DNA from: Hyphomonadaceae bacterium BL14
GTDB taxonomy: Bacteria > Pseudomonadota > Alphaproteobacteria > Caulobacterales > Maricaulaceae
Assembly: GCA_027627705.1 (NCBI GenBank)
Contig: CP091242.1
Span: forward strand, 546,076-610,075
Direction: 5' to 3'
DNA: 64,000 nt
A program made the translations under genes and the position numbers. Positions 54,975 to 64,000 of the stretch are shown in pieces. The notes under the pieces were generated by a model. It ran no database searches. It was not told where the DNA came from and saw only the letters and a list, made by a program, of their open reading frames with translations. How positions within the stretch are numbered: the first letter of the stretch is position 1; each line of letters opens with the position of its first letter.

Positions 54975-56306
54975 ATGCGCCTCAGCCGATTTCTGCTTCC
55001 CGTCCTGAAAGAAACACCTGCCGACGCACAGATCGTCTCGCACCGGCTGATGCTGCGTTCGGGCATGATCCGTCAGGAGGCGGCGGGGATCTATTCCTGG
55101 CTGGCGCTGGGCCTGCGCGTGCTGACGAAAATCGAGCAGATCGTGCGCGAGGAGCAGAACCGCGCCGGTGCCATCGAGATTTTGATGCCGACCCTGCAGC
55201 CGGCTGATCTGTGGCGCGAGAGCGGGCGCTATGAGGCCTATGGCAAGGAGATGCTGCGCATCGTCGACCGCCACAAGCGCGACCTGCTGTACGGACCCAC
55301 GAATGAGGAAATGGTGACCGCCATATTCCGCACATTCTGCCGTTCGTACAAGGACTTGCCGAAAAACCTCTACCACATCCAGTGGAAGTTCCGCGACGAG
55401 ATCCGGCCCCGCTTCGGCGTCATGCGCGGGCGCGAGTTCCTGATGAAGGATGCCTATTCGTTCGATCTGGACGAGGCGTCGGCGCGCGCGGCCTATAACC
55501 GCATGTTCGTGGCCTATCTCAACACGTTCGCGCGCATGGGGCTGAAAGCCGTTCCGATGCGCGCGGACACCGGGCCCATTGGCGGCGATCTCAGCCATGA
55601 ATTCATCATTCTGGCCGAGACCGGCGAGAGCGAAGTGTTCTGCGACAGCGCGCTGGTGGAGATGGGCGCGCCGGGTCCGGCTGTCGATTTTGACGGCGAT
55701 CTGCAAGGCCTGGTGGACCAGCGCACCGCGCTCTACGCCGCCACCGAGGACATGCACGATGCGGCCCGGTTCGAGTCCGAGACGCCGCAAGAGCGGCGCC
55801 TGTCGGCGCGCGGGATCGAGGTCGGGCATATCTTCTATTTCGGGACCAAGTATTCGGAGCCGATGAAAGCCTTCGTCACCCATCCCGATGGTCAGGAACG
55901 CCCGGTGCACATGGGCTCCTACGGGGTGGGCGTGTCGCGCCTGATCGGCGCGATCATCGAGGCCCATCACGACGAGGCGGGGATCATCTGGCCCGACGCC
56001 GTGGCGCCGTTCGGGGCCGGGATCATCAATCTGAAAGCCGGCGATCCCGACACGGACGCCGCGTGTACGCAGGCCTATGACGCGCTGTCGCTGGCCGGGC
56101 TGGAACCGCTCCTGGATGACACGGCCGAGCGGCCGGGCGCGAAATTCGCCTCCATGGACCTGATCGGCCTGCCCTGGCAGCTGGTGATCGGCCCGCGCGG
56201 GGTGAAAGAGGGCAAGGTGGAGCTGAAACGCCGCGCCACCGGCGAGCGCGTGGAGCTGAGCCTGGCGGATGCCGTCGCGCGGATCGTGGAGGCCAGCACC
56301 GCATGA
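54975..56306 (+). CDS. proS: proline-tRNA ligase (short alphaproteobacterial type)
   Basis: ProRS charges tRNA-Pro. The 443 residues are a class II core with [18 protein letters not shown], the GPTNEEM motif, [24 protein letters not shown] (split here as RDEIRPRFG and [11 protein letters not shown]) and the [11 protein letters not shown] motif 3. A C-terminal anticodon-binding domain follows. The large insertion (editing) domain of E. coli ProS is absent, as usual in alphaproteobacteria. Its stop overlaps the lolC start by four bases. Confidence 0.95.
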   Translation: MRLSRFLLPVLKETPADAQIVSHRLMLRSGMIRQEAAGIYSWLALGLRVLTKIEQIVREEQNRAGAIEILMPTLQPADLWRESGRYEAYGKEMLRIVDRHKRDLLYGPTNEEMVTAIFRTFCRSYKDLPKNLYHIQWKFRDEIRPRFGVMRGREFLMKDAYSFDLDEASARAAYNRMFVAYLNTFARMGLKAVPMRADTGPIGGDLSHEFIILAETGESEVFCDSALVEMGAPGPAVDFDGDLQGLVDQRTALYAATEDMHDAARFESETPQERRLSARGIEVGHIFYFGTKYSEPMKAFVTHPDGQERPVHMGSYGVGVSRLIGAIIEAHHDEAGIIWPDAVAPFGAGIINLKAGDPDTDAACTQAYDALSLAGLEPLLDDTAERPGAKFASMDLIGLPWQLVIGPRGVKEGKVELKRRATGERVELSLADAVARIVEASTA

Positions 56307-57664
56307 GCGCTGCGCCGGACACAGAGCGGGTGCCAGGCGGGCCGGGCACTGGCGGTCCGGGTGCAGCCGGGGCCGGGCCGTTCAGCGGTTTCGAATTCAT
56401 GCTCGCCTTCCGGTATCTGCGCGCCCGGCGCCAGCAGGCCGGCGTGACGCTGGTGGCGACCATTTCCTTTGTCGGGATCATGCTGGCGGTCACGGCGCTG
56501 ATCGCGGTGATGTCGATCATGAACGGCTTCCGCCACGAGCTGCTGACCCGGCTTCTGGGCGTGCAGCCCCATGTCTATGTCCAGCTGGCCTCTGACATGA
56601 ACGGCCAGACCAGTGATCTGGCCGACGCCATCGCGCAGCTGCCCGGCGTGCGCCAGGCGGGACCGGTGACGCTGGGCCAGGCGCTGGTGACGTCGGCGCG
56701 CGGGCAGGCGGCGTTTGCGCAGGTCAATGGCGTACGCGCTGCGGATTTCGCCAATTTCGACATTGTCACCGGCGCAGGCGGCGTGGCGGAGGCGGGCGGC
56801 GGGCTGGTGTCCGGCTCGGCGCAGGGGTTTGGCGAGGGCCGCAATGGCGGCGACATCATTGTCATCGGATCGGCCATGGCCGCGCGCCTGGGCGTGTCGG
56901 CGGGTGATGATGTGACGCTGGTGACCCCGCGCGGCGCCCAGACGGCGCTGGGTGTGGCACCGCGATCCAAGACCTATCTGGTGGGCGGCGTCATCACGGT
57001 GGGCGTGCAGGACCTGGATTCCATCCTCGTCTACATGCCGATCGAGCAGGCGGCCCTGTTCTTCAACCGGACGGCCGCAGGCGACTATATCGATGTGCGG
57101 CTGACCAATCCCGACGCGCCCGAAGCCGCCATTGCGCGCATCAGCGCCATCGCGCCGCCGGGCACGCTGGTCTTTGACTGGCGCGCCGAGAACGCCGCCT
57201 TCTGGAACGCGCTGCAGGTGGAGCGCATCGCCATGCGGCTCATCCTGTCCATCATCGTGGCCATTGCGGCGCTGAACATCATCTCCGGCGTGGTCATGCT
57301 GGTGAAGAACAAGACGCGCGACATCGCCATTCTGCGCACCATGGGGGCCACGCGCGGCGCGGTGATGCGCATTTTCCTGATCGCAGGTGCCACGATCGGC
57401 TCGTTCGGGACGTTGTGCGGCATCGTTCTGGGCCTCGTTTTCGTGGCGTTCATCGGCCCGATCCAGGACGGCATCGCGCTGATGACGGGCGTGAACATCT
57501 TCGATCCCACCGTCTACAAGCTCTACCGCCTGCCTGCGCGGGTGGACTGGACCGAAGTGGTGTTCGTGTCGGTGTGGGGCTTCGCCATGGCGCTGCTGGC
57601 CACGCTCTTCCCCAGCTGGCGCGCCGGGCGCATCGATCCGGTGGAGGCGCTGCGCAATGAGTAA
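56303..57664 (+). CDS. lolC: lipoprotein-releasing ABC transporter permease (LolC/LolE family)
   Basis: With LolD it extracts lipoproteins from the inner membrane and passes them to LolA. The 453-residue protein has a proline- and glycine-rich start, then [15 protein letters not shown] and a first membrane helix (about 50-75). A large periplasmic domain and three C-terminal helices with the FtsX pattern follow ([16 protein letters not shown]), ending [18 protein letters not shown]. Alphaproteobacteria often have one such permease acting as a homodimer, so LolC versus LolE is not decided. It overlaps lolD by eight bases. Confidence 0.93.
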   Translation: MSAAPDTERVPGGPGTGGPGAAGAGPFSGFEFMLAFRYLRARRQQAGVTLVATISFVGIMLAVTALIAVMSIMNGFRHELLTRLLGVQPHVYVQLASDMNGQTSDLADAIAQLPGVRQAGPVTLGQALVTSARGQAAFAQVNGVRAADFANFDIVTGAGGVAEAGGGLVSGSAQGFGEGRNGGDIIVIGSAMAARLGVSAGDDVTLVTPRGAQTALGVAPRSKTYLVGGVITVGVQDLDSILVYMPIEQAALFFNRTAAGDYIDVRLTNPDAPEAAIARISAIAPPGTLVFDWRAENAAFWNALQVERIAMRLILSIIVAIAALNIISGVVMLVKNKTRDIAILRTMGATRGAVMRIFLIAGATIGSFGTLCGIVLGLVFVAFIGPIQDGIALMTGVNIFDPTVYKLYRLPARVDWTEVVFVSVWGFAMALLATLFPSWRAGRIDPVEALRNE

Positions 57665-58349
57665 GCCGGTATTGTCCATCCGCGCCCTGACGCGCGTTTA
57701 CGAGACCGGGGCCGAGCGCCTGGAGGTGCTCACCGGTGCCGATCTCGACCTCTATCCCGGCGAGCTGGTCGGGCTGGTCGGGCCGTCCGGCTCGGGCAAG
57801 TCCTCGCTTCTGCATGCTGCAGCCCTGCTGGAGACGCCCACGTCGGGCCAGGTCATCATCGCCGGGCAGGACGGGCTGGCCTTGCCCGAACGCGCGCGCA
57901 CGGCGCTGCGGCGGCGCGAGATCGGTTTTGTGTACCAGTTCCATCACCTCCTGCCCGAGCTCAACGCGTTGGAGAATGTCGCCCTGCCGCTGCGTATTGC
58001 CGGGCGCGGCGTGCGCGAGGCCCATGAGGCGGCGCGCGTGCGCCTGGACTCGCTGGGCCTTGGCGGGCGGCTGACCCACCGGCCGGGCCAGCTGTCGGGC
58101 GGCGAGCAGCAGCGCGTGGCGATCGCGCGCGCCCTTGTCAACGCCCCGCGCATCGTGCTGGCCGATGAACCCACCGGCAATCTCGACCCCGCCCATTCCG
58201 ACCAGGTGTTCGACGCGCTGGCCACGGCCTGCCGCGATGCGGGTGCCGCGGCGCTGATCGCGACCCACAACCTGGCGCTGGCCGCGCGCATGGACCGGGT
58301 GGTGACGGTGGAGACCGGCCGGCTCAGGCCGTGGGTGGCCGAGGCCTGA
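57657..58349 (+). CDS. lolD: lipoprotein-releasing ABC transporter ATP-binding protein
   Basis: LolD powers lipoprotein release. The 230 residues carry Walker A GPSGSGKSS (about residue 42), the Q-loop in FVYQFHHLLPELNALENV, the signature LSGGEQQR and Walker B IVLADEPTGNLD, and the switch His in ATHN. The FHHLLPELNALENV stretch is the LolD-type motif. It is translated in overlap with the permease gene. Confidence 0.96.
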   Translation: MSKPVLSIRALTRVYETGAERLEVLTGADLDLYPGELVGLVGPSGSGKSSLLHAAALLETPTSGQVIIAGQDGLALPERARTALRRREIGFVYQFHHLLPELNALENVALPLRIAGRGVREAHEAARVRLDSLGLGGRLTHRPGQLSGGEQQRVAIARALVNAPRIVLADEPTGNLDPAHSDQVFDALATACRDAGAAALIATHNLALAARMDRVVTVETGRLRPWVAEA

Positions 58350-58475
58350 GCCTTACGGGCGCATCACGGCACCTCCGGCACCGGCCCGGTCAAGGCGCGG
58401 ACGCGTCCCAAGCCCCCGATTTTCCACAGATTTGCAATTCATTTTGGCGCTGACACGATTCGCGCTTGACGGGGA

Positions 58476-58515
58476 GAACAAAAAGCGAAAATATGCGTTG
58501 GAACAAAACAGGAAT
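58476..58515 (+). promoter_or_regulatory. two SOS-box-like motifs upstream of the 30-residue gene
   Basis: GAAC-N7-GAAA (58476-58490) and GAAC-N7-GAAT (58501-58515) each differ by one base from GAAC-N7-GAAC, the reverse complement of the alphaproteobacterial SOS box. They are 25 bases apart. TTGACG at 58466-58471 could be a -35 element, and AAAATATG (58488-58495) also occurs in the recA promoter. LexA control is likely only if single mismatches are tolerated. Confidence 0.4.
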
Positions 58516-58554
58516 AGCCGCGGAATGCGGCGCGTCACCAGAAGGATGCCTGCC

Positions 58555-58647
58555 ATGCGCCACGCCCTTGAAGACATCGCCTCGGCCGCCGTCATCGCCG
58601 GCTTCGTCACCCTCGCACTGGCCGTCTCGGCCGCCATGGCGGGGTGA
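58555..58647 (+). CDS. 30-residue single-helix membrane peptide (SidA-like candidate)
   Basis: The frame encodes MRHALEDIASAAVIAGF followed by a continuous hydrophobic helix to the end (residues about 9-28). The ATG at 58555 has AAGGA eight bases upstream (58542-58546). Caulobacter makes a 29-residue SOS-induced inner-membrane peptide, SidA, that blocks division through FtsW/FtsN. As I remember it, sidA lies beside dnaE, which is the position here. Size, single helix, upstream SOS-like motifs and location agree, but I cannot compare the sequences directly. It could also be an unrelated small membrane peptide. Confidence 0.5.
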   Translation: MRHALEDIASAAVIAGFVTLALAVSAAMAG

Positions 58648-58732
58648 GGGCTGAGCGCGCCGGGCTGACCGCAGCGCCTGGCCTCGTCTAGAGTTGGCGG
58701 TGTTGCGAATCCCGCCGCGCGGAGACGGATCC

Positions 58733-61700
58733 ATGAGCCAGCGCCCCTTTGTCCACCTGCGTGTGCGCTCGCCCTATTCGCTGCTGGAAGGGGCGCTGCG
58801 CATCGGCGAGATCGCCGAATTATGCCGCACCCACGCCATGCCCGCCGCGGCCCTGACCGACACCAATAATCTGTTCGGCGCGCTGGAATATTCCGAATAC
58901 CTGTCTGATGCCGGAATCCAGCCGATCATCGGGTGCACGCTGTCGGTCCAGCTGGCCGAGCCGCGGCCGGGGGACCGGGGCGGCCCGGACGGGACGCTGG
59001 TCCTTCTGGCCCAGAGCGAGGCGGGCTACGCCAATCTGATGGCGCTGTCCTCGTCAGCGTTTCTCGACATCCAGCCGGCTGACCCGCCCCATGTGCGCCT
59101 GGACGCGGTGCTGGCGCGCTCTGGCGGGCTGATCTGCCTGACCGGCGGGCATGACGGGCTGATCAACCGTCTGGTCTGCGCCGGGCGCACGGGACCGGCG
59201 GACGCGCTGCTGGACCAGCTCGTGCAGGCGTTCGGCGACCGGCTCTATCTGGAGCTTCAGCGCCATGGCCGGCCCGATGATCTGACGGCGGAGGATTATC
59301 TGGTCGAGCGCGCCTATGGGCGCGATCTGCCGCTGGTCGCCACCAATGAGCCGTTCTTTGCCCGGCCCGAGCAGCACAGCGCCCATGACGCGCTCCTGTG
59401 CATCGCCGGCGGTGCCTATGTCAGCCAGACCGACCGGCGCACGGTCACGGCCGAGCATTATTTCAAGTCCGGCGATGACATGGCCGCGCGGTTTGCCGAT
59501 CTGCCCGAAGCGCTGGATGCAACGCTGGAGATCGCCAGGCGCTGCGCCGTGCGCGTGCGCACCGCGTCACCGATCCTGCCGCGCTTTCCCACCGAGGGCG
59601 GGCGCGACGAGGCTGAGGAGCTGGGCGCGCGCGCCCGTGCCGGACTTGAGGCGCGCCTGGCGCGCAATGCGCCCGCTGCGCCGCGCGACACCTATGATGC
59701 GCGGCTGGCCTTCGAGCTCGACGTCATCGCGGCCATGGGTTTTCCCGGCTATTTCCTGATCGTGTCGGACTTCATCCAGTGGGCCAAGGCCGAAGGCATT
59801 CCTGTAGGGCCAGGGCGGGGTTCGGGCGCGGGATCGCTGGTGGCCTGGGCGCTGACCATCACCGATCTCGATCCCTTGCGGTTCGGCTTGCTGTTCGAGC
59901 GTTTCCTCAATCCCGAACGCGTGTCGATGCCCGACTTCGATATCGATTTCTGCCAGGACCGCCGGGGCGAGGTGATCCGCTATGTGCAAAAGCGCTATGG
60001 TGCCGACCGGGTGGCGCAGATCATCACCTTCGGCACGCTGCAGGCGCGCGCCGTGGTGCGCGATGTGGGGCGGGTGCTGCAATTGCCCTTCGGCCTGGTG
60101 GACCGCATCGCCAAGCTGGTGCCGGCCAATCCGGCGGCACCGGTCACGCTGGCCCAGGCCATGGACACCGAGCCCAAGCTCCAGGCCCTGCGCGATGAAG
60201 ACCCCATGGTGGCCCGCCTGATTGAAGTGGCGCTGCAGCTTGAAGGGCTGAACCGGAACGCCTCCACCCACGCCGCCGGGGTGGTGATCGGGGACCGGCC
60301 GCTCACCGAGCTGGTGCCGCTCTATCTCGATCCGCGCGCCGATCTGCCCGCCACCCAGTTCAACATGAAATGGGTCGAGCCGGCGGGCCTGGTGAAGTTC
60401 GACTTTCTGGGGCTGAAAACCCTCACCGTCATCCAGCGCGCGCTCGATTATATCGAGGCCGCCGGCGCGCCACGGCCGGATCTGGAAGCCTTGAGCTTTG
60501 ACGATCCGGCGACGTTTGAACTGCTGGCGGCCGGCGCGTCCATCGGGGTGTTCCAGCTGGAAAGCTCCGGCATGCGCGACACGCTGCGCAAGGTGAAGCC
60601 CGACACGATCGAGGACATTATCGCGCTGATCTCGCTCTACCGTCCCGGCCCGATGAAGAATATCGACAGCTTCGTGGACCGCAAATTCGGGCGCGCCGAG
60701 CTTGACTATCTGCACCCCGATCTCGAACCGGTGCTGAAGGAGACCTACGGCATCATCGTCTATCAGGAACAGGTGATGCAGATCGCCCAGATCCTGTCGG
60801 GCTATTCGCTGGGCGAGGCCGATCTGTTGCGCCGGGCCATGGGCAAGAAGAAAAAAGAGGAGATGGACCAGCAGCGCATCCGCTTCCTGGAAGGCGCGAA
60901 AGAGCGCGGCGTGCCGCCGGTGCGCGCGGCCACGATCTTCGATCTGGTCAATGAATTCGCCGGCTACGGCTTCAACAAATCCCATGCCGCCGCCTATGCC
61001 GTGATCGCGTACCGCACCGGCTGGCTCAAAGCCAATCACCCGGTCGCCTTCATGGCGGCCCTGATGAGCCTTGACCGCACCAATACCGACAAGCTGGCCG
61101 TCTTCTTCCAGGAGACCCGGCGCATGGGGATCGAGGTGCGCCCGCCTGACGTCAACCGTTCCGAAGCTGATTTCTCGGTGGAGGGTGAGGCGGTGCGCTA
61201 TGGCCTCGGCGCTGTGCGAAATGTCGGGTTCGCGGCCATGGAACATGTATGCGCCGTACGCGCCGAGGGCGGGCCGTTCCGCGATCTGTTTGATTTTGCC
61301 GGGCGGGTTGATCCGCGGCTGGTGAACAAGCGCGCCTTTGAGAATCTGGCCCGCGCCGGCGCGTTTGACAGTCTGGAGCCCGACCGGGCCCAGGCGCTGG
61401 CGGGCGCTGAAACCCTGCTGGCCTACGCCCAGACCGCTCATGCCGACCGCGAAAGCGATCAGGCCTCGCTGTTCGGCGGCCCGGCTTCGGGTCCAGCGCA
61501 GGGGCTGGAGCGGCCGCGCCTGCCGGCGGGTGAACACTGGGACCCGGTGCGCCGGCTGGATGAGGAATTGTCCGCTGTCGGCTTCTATCTGTCTGGCCAT
61601 CCGCTGGACGATCTGCGTGACGGGCTGGCGCGGCGCGGCGTGGTGCTGTTTGCCGATCTGCCTGCGCGCGCCGCCGAAGGCGTGAAGGCGGCCCGCATGG

Positions 61701-62182
61701 CCGCCATCGTGCGCCGCCGTCAGGAGAAAGTGTCGCGCCGCTCGGGCGAGAAATTCGCCTTCCTGACCCTGTCTGACCCATCGGGCGAGTTCGACGTGCT
61801 GGTGCCGCCCAAAATCCTGTTCTCGGTGCGCGACCTGATCGAGCCGGGCTGTGCGGTGATCTCGGCCATGAAGATCGAGGACAATGAGGACGGGCTGCGC
61901 CTGATCATGGAGACCGCCGAAGCCATCAATACGGCCGCTGTCGAGGCGGACGGGCGGGGTCTGCGCATCCATCTGGACGGCCCGGCGGCGCTGGCGGGTC
62001 TGCCCGCGCGGCTGGAGCATTCGCTGGCGCGGCCCGGCCCGCGCGGGAGTGTGCATCTCATCGTGCCGCTGGCCGACGGACGGCGTGCCGAGCTGCGCCT
62101 GCCCGGTGAACATGGCGTGGACCCGGTGGCGCGCGCCGCCTTCAAGGCGCTCGACGGCGTGGCGGAGGTGGAGCTGATCTGA
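58733..62182 (+). CDS. dnaE: DNA polymerase III subunit alpha
   Basis: DnaE is the replicative polymerase. The 1149-residue protein begins with a PHP domain ([18 protein letters not shown]). The catalytic aspartates are in [15 protein letters not shown] at about residues 400-402, with the [12 protein letters not shown] palm motif before it. A helix-hairpin-helix region and an OB fold (about 980-1060) follow. Length matches DnaE1 rather than the SOS polymerase DnaE2. The ATG at 58733 has GGAG eight bases upstream; the in-frame codons before it (58694 on) are not family-like. Confidence 0.96.
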   Translation: MSQRPFVHLRVRSPYSLLEGALRIGEIAELCRTHAMPAAALTDTNNLFGALEYSEYLSDAGIQPIIGCTLSVQLAEPRPGDRGGPDGTLVLLAQSEAGYANLMALSSSAFLDIQPADPPHVRLDAVLARSGGLICLTGGHDGLINRLVCAGRTGPADALLDQLVQAFGDRLYLELQRHGRPDDLTAEDYLVERAYGRDLPLVATNEPFFARPEQHSAHDALLCIAGGAYVSQTDRRTVTAEHYFKSGDDMAARFADLPEALDATLEIARRCAVRVRTASPILPRFPTEGGRDEAEELGARARAGLEARLARNAPAAPRDTYDARLAFELDVIAAMGFPGYFLIVSDFIQWAKAEGIPVGPGRGSGAGSLVAWALTITDLDPLRFGLLFERFLNPERVSMPDFDIDFCQDRRGEVIRYVQKRYGADRVAQIITFGTLQARAVVRDVGRVLQLPFGLVDRIAKLVPANPAAPVTLAQAMDTEPKLQALRDEDPMVARLIEVALQLEGLNRNASTHAAGVVIGDRPLTELVPLYLDPRADLPATQFNMKWVEPAGLVKFDFLGLKTLTVIQRALDYIEAAGAPRPDLEALSFDDPATFELLAAGASIGVFQLESSGMRDTLRKVKPDTIEDIIALISLYRPGPMKNIDSFVDRKFGRAELDYLHPDLEPVLKETYGIIVYQEQVMQIAQILSGYSLGEADLLRRAMGKKKKEEMDQQRIRFLEGAKERGVPPVRAATIFDLVNEFAGYGFNKSHAAAYAVIAYRTGWLKANHPVAFMAALMSLDRTNTDKLAVFFQETRRMGIEVRPPDVNRSEADFSVEGEAVRYGLGAVRNVGFAAMEHVCAVRAEGGPFRDLFDFAGRVDPRLVNKRAFENLARAGAFDSLEPDRAQALAGAETLLAYAQTAHADRESDQASLFGGPASGPAQGLERPRLPAGEHWDPVRRLDEELSAVGFYLSGHPLDDLRDGLARRGVVLFADLPARAAEGVKAARMAAIVRRRQEKVSRRSGEKFAFLTLSDPSGEFDVLVPPKILFSVRDLIEPGCAVISAMKIEDNEDGLRLIMETAEAINTAAVEADGRGLRIHLDGPAALAGLPARLEHSLARPGPRGSVHLIVPLADGRRAELRLPGEHGVDPVARAAFKALDGVAEVELI

Positions 62183-62335
62183 TGCGGAGCCGGTGCCATC
62201 CTGGCTCGCGATAGGCCCGCGCGCGCCTGCAGCGCGGGGGCGCCGCAGGCACCCGGGTCATGGTATTCCTCACCACTCATGCCCAGTGCCGCGCCGTGTG
62301 CGTGCGCGGGGCCGACACGCCTGGAGAGATCGCCC

Positions 62336-63199
62336 ATGCCTGAAGACCGGCCCGCTTCCACTGCTCCTGCCGCCGCGGTCCGGCCCAAGGCCGCGCCGTC
62401 CGTGCTGGCGGCCCCGCGCCCGCGCACATTCGGCGCCGTCAACTGGCTGGGGCTGTGGACGCTCTACAAGAAAGAGGTGCGCCGCTTCCTCAAGGTGCAT
62501 TTCCAGACCGTGCTGGCGCCGGTGGTCACCTCGCTCCTGTTCATGATCGTGTTCTCGCTGGCCATCGGGGCGCAGCGCGGCGAGATACTGGGCGTGGCCT
62601 ATGCCAGCTTCCTGGCACCGGGCCTGGTCATGCTGGGCGTGCTCAACAATGCCTTTGCCAATTCCTCCTCCTCGCTCATCGGCGCGAAGATGATGAACAA
62701 CACCACCGATTTTCTCATGCCGCCTCTGTCACCCTCGGAGCTCGCCGCCGCGTTCATCGGCGGGGCGGTGACTCGCGGCGTACTGGTGGGTGTGGCCACG
62801 GCGGTGTGCATCGCGCCGTTTGTCGACATGAGCGTGGCGCATCCCTGGGCGGTGGCGTATTTCGGCCTGTCGGCGGCGCTGATGATGGGCGTGATCGGGG
62901 TCATGGCCGGTCTGTGGGCGGAGAAGTTTGATCATCTCGCCGTGGTGACCAATTTCGTGATCCTGCCGCTCGCCTTCCTGTCGGGCACATTCTACTCGGT
63001 GGAAATCCTGCCCGAGCCCTTTTACACGATCAGCCATATCAATCCGGTCTTCTTCCTGATCGACGGGTTCCGCTACGGCTTTATCGGGGCGGGCGACAGC
63101 CATCTGGGCCTCGGCATCGCGGTCACGGCGGGGCTCAATCTGGTGCTGATCACAGGGTGCTATCTGCTATTGCGCTCGGGCTGGCGCTTGAAGAGCTGA
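62336..63199 (+). CDS. ABC-2 type transporter permease
   Basis: The 287-residue protein has a cytoplasmic Ala/Pro-rich start (about 1-40), then LYKKEVRRFLKVHFQTVLAPV leading into six hydrophobic helices. The ABC-2 pattern PLAFLSGTFYSVEILPEPF is near the C-terminus, as in YadH/NodJ-type permeases. Such permeases need an ATP-binding subunit, often the next gene, but neither neighbour (dnaE, argD) is one, so its partner must be elsewhere. The ATG at 62336 has GGAGAG eight bases upstream. Substrate is unknown. Confidence 0.85.
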   Translation: MPEDRPASTAPAAAVRPKAAPSVLAAPRPRTFGAVNWLGLWTLYKKEVRRFLKVHFQTVLAPVVTSLLFMIVFSLAIGAQRGEILGVAYASFLAPGLVMLGVLNNAFANSSSSLIGAKMMNNTTDFLMPPLSPSELAAAFIGGAVTRGVLVGVATAVCIAPFVDMSVAHPWAVAYFGLSAALMMGVIGVMAGLWAEKFDHLAVVTNFVILPLAFLSGTFYSVEILPEPFYTISHINPVFFLIDGFRYGFIGAGDSHLGLGIAVTAGLNLVLITGCYLLLRSGWRLKS

Positions 63200-63251
63200 G
63201 GCGAAGGGGCCTAGATCAGGGAAGTACGATTGAACCTGGGGGCTTTTGCGC

Positions 63252-64000
63252 ATGGCCAGACCGTTGATGGATACCTATTCACCGCCCGATATTGATTTCG
63301 AGCGGGGCGAGGGGGTTTATCTGCATGCGCGCGGCGGCGCGCGCTATCTCGACTTTATCTCCGGCATCGCCGTGAACGGGCTGGGCCATTGCCACCCGGC
63401 GGCGGTGGCGGCGCTGAAGGACCAGGCTGACACGCTGTGGCACACGTCGAACATGTTCCGCGTGCCCGGCCAGATCGCGCTGGCCGAAAAATATTGCCGC
63501 GACAGCTTTGCTGACCGCGTATTCTTCACCAATTCGGGCACCGAGGCGATGGAGTGCGCGCTGAAAACCGCGCGCCATTATCACTTCGCCCATGGCCGCC
63601 CGGACCGGTACCGCATCATCACCTTCACCGGCGCCTTCCATGGCCGCACTTTCGGCGCGATCAATGCGGGCGGCAATCCGGCCTATCTCGAAGGCTTCGG
63701 CCCGCGCATGGAGGGGTTTGACCAGGTTCCCTTCGGCGATCACGAGGCGCTCAGATCCGCCATCACCGAGGAGACCGCCGCGATCCTGGTCGAGCCGGTG
63801 CAGGGCGAGGGCGGCGTGCGCGCCGTGCCCGATGTCTGTCTGCGCGGCTTGCGCGAGCTGTGCGACGAGCACGGTCTTCTGCTGATCTATGACGAAGTCC
63901 AGTGCGGCGCCGGGCGCACCGGCAAGCTGTGGGCTCACGAATGGGCCGGTTCGGCCGCGCCCGACATCATGGCCGTGGCCAAGGGCGTGGGCGGGGGCTT
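63252..64000 (+). CDS. argD: acetylornithine/succinyldiaminopimelate aminotransferase (3' end outside window)
   Basis: A PLP-dependent class III aminotransferase. Only the first 249 residues are inside the window. It begins [20 protein letters not shown] and has [44 protein letters not shown], the cofactor-holding Asp in [15 protein letters not shown] and [10 protein letters not shown] just before the expected PLP lysine. In arginine synthesis it makes N-acetylornithine; the same enzyme often serves as DapC in lysine synthesis, which would suit the dapD and dapE genes seen here. An internal ATG at 63267 is an alternative start. Confidence 0.9.
   Translation, partial: MARPLMDTYSPPDIDFERGEGVYLHARGGARYLDFISGIAVNGLGHCHPAAVAALKDQADTLWHTSNMFRVPGQIALAEKYCRDSFADRVFFTNSGTEAMECALKTARHYHFAHGRPDRYRIITFTGAFHGRTFGAINAGGNPAYLEGFGPRMEGFDQVPFGDHEALRSAITEETAAILVEPVQGEGGVRAVPDVCLRGLRELCDEHGLLLIYDEVQCGAGRTGKLWAHEWAGSAAPDIMAVAKGVGGG

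Noticed and set aside
59567..62113. Long open frame antisense to dnaE
   Set aside because: It mirrors a GC-rich gene, has His/Gln/Arg-rich composition, no start signal and no recognisable domain; a composition artefact.

Overview
The window is GC-rich DNA (roughly two-thirds G+C by eye) from an alphaproteobacterium. It most resembles the stalked or prosthecate marine Caulobacterales (Maricaulis/Oceanicaulis/Hyphomonas-like). Four signs support this: a CckA-type hybrid kinase between fliQ-fliR-flhB and recA-alaS, an alphaproteobacterial SOS operator (GTTC-N7-GTTC) in front of recA, a short proline-tRNA ligase, and a retained part of the rpmH-rnpA-yidC-engB...dapD-dapE-truA-fmt neighbourhood. 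The placement is inferred from gene content and order; no database was searched. I see no rRNA, tRNA, prophage, insertion sequence or CRISPR array. The window looks like ordinary chromosome with dense, often overlapping genes.

Layout. 0-4 kb: a DUF3667 membrane protein (5' end open), apt, and a convergent CPA1 antiporter. 4-13 kb: flagellar export genes fliQ, fliR, flhB, then cckA, recA and alaS, then a lipoprotein. 13.7-20.7 kb, mostly minus strand: a Glu/Leu-type dehydrogenase, pth, rplY, two small or unknown membrane proteins, a divergent CPA2 antiporter, and prs. 20.8-25.3 kb: a UvrD/PcrA helicase and two short-chain dehydrogenases. 25.5-29.2 kb: a ChrR-like cupin gene lacking the usual zinc ligands, a secreted DUF6134 protein, an iron-sulfur photolyase and an SDR, all plus strand, the last three overlapping, behind a possible ECF-sigma promoter. 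29.4-34.6 kb: an alpha/beta hydrolase, a DUF547 protein, a large membrane-anchored alpha/beta-hydrolase peptidase and a secreted protein made of two copies of one domain. 34.7-36.4 kb: fmt-truA. 36.4-44.8 kb, minus strand: rpmH, rnpA, yidC, engB, a DUF1036 protein, a HAD nucleotidase, dapD, a toxin-antitoxin-like pair, dapE and a membrane protein. 45-49.6 kb: a TVP38 protein, a MerA-like flavoprotein, a histidine kinase and rlmJ, all plus strand. 49.6-52 kb, minus strand: an MFS exporter and an enoyl-CoA hydratase. 52-64 kb, plus strand: gatC-gatA, a group of very small membrane proteins, proS, a LolCE-type permease with lolD, a 30-residue membrane peptide gene behind SOS-like motifs, dnaE, an ABC-2 permease and the first part of argD.

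How the genes work together. Several themes recur: flagellar export and cell-cycle control (fliQR-flhB, cckA); DNA damage and light or oxidative stress (recA with its operator, uvrD, photolyase, the small SOS-like peptide beside dnaE); translation (alaS, proS, gatCA, fmt, truA, pth, rplY, rpmH, rnpA, rlmJ); envelope biogenesis (yidC, lolCD, dapD/dapE); and ion homeostasis (two cation/proton antiporters).

The observations I would check first are: the 30-residue membrane peptide next to dnaE as a possible SidA-type division inhibitor; the zinc-ligand-less ChrR homologue heading a photolyase operon with no sigma gene beside it; a 56-codon gene overlapping a PemK/MazF-like gene; an apparent CTG start for engB that overlaps the yidC stop; and an intrinsic-terminator-like hairpin with a T-tract in the leader of the CPA2 antiporter gene.
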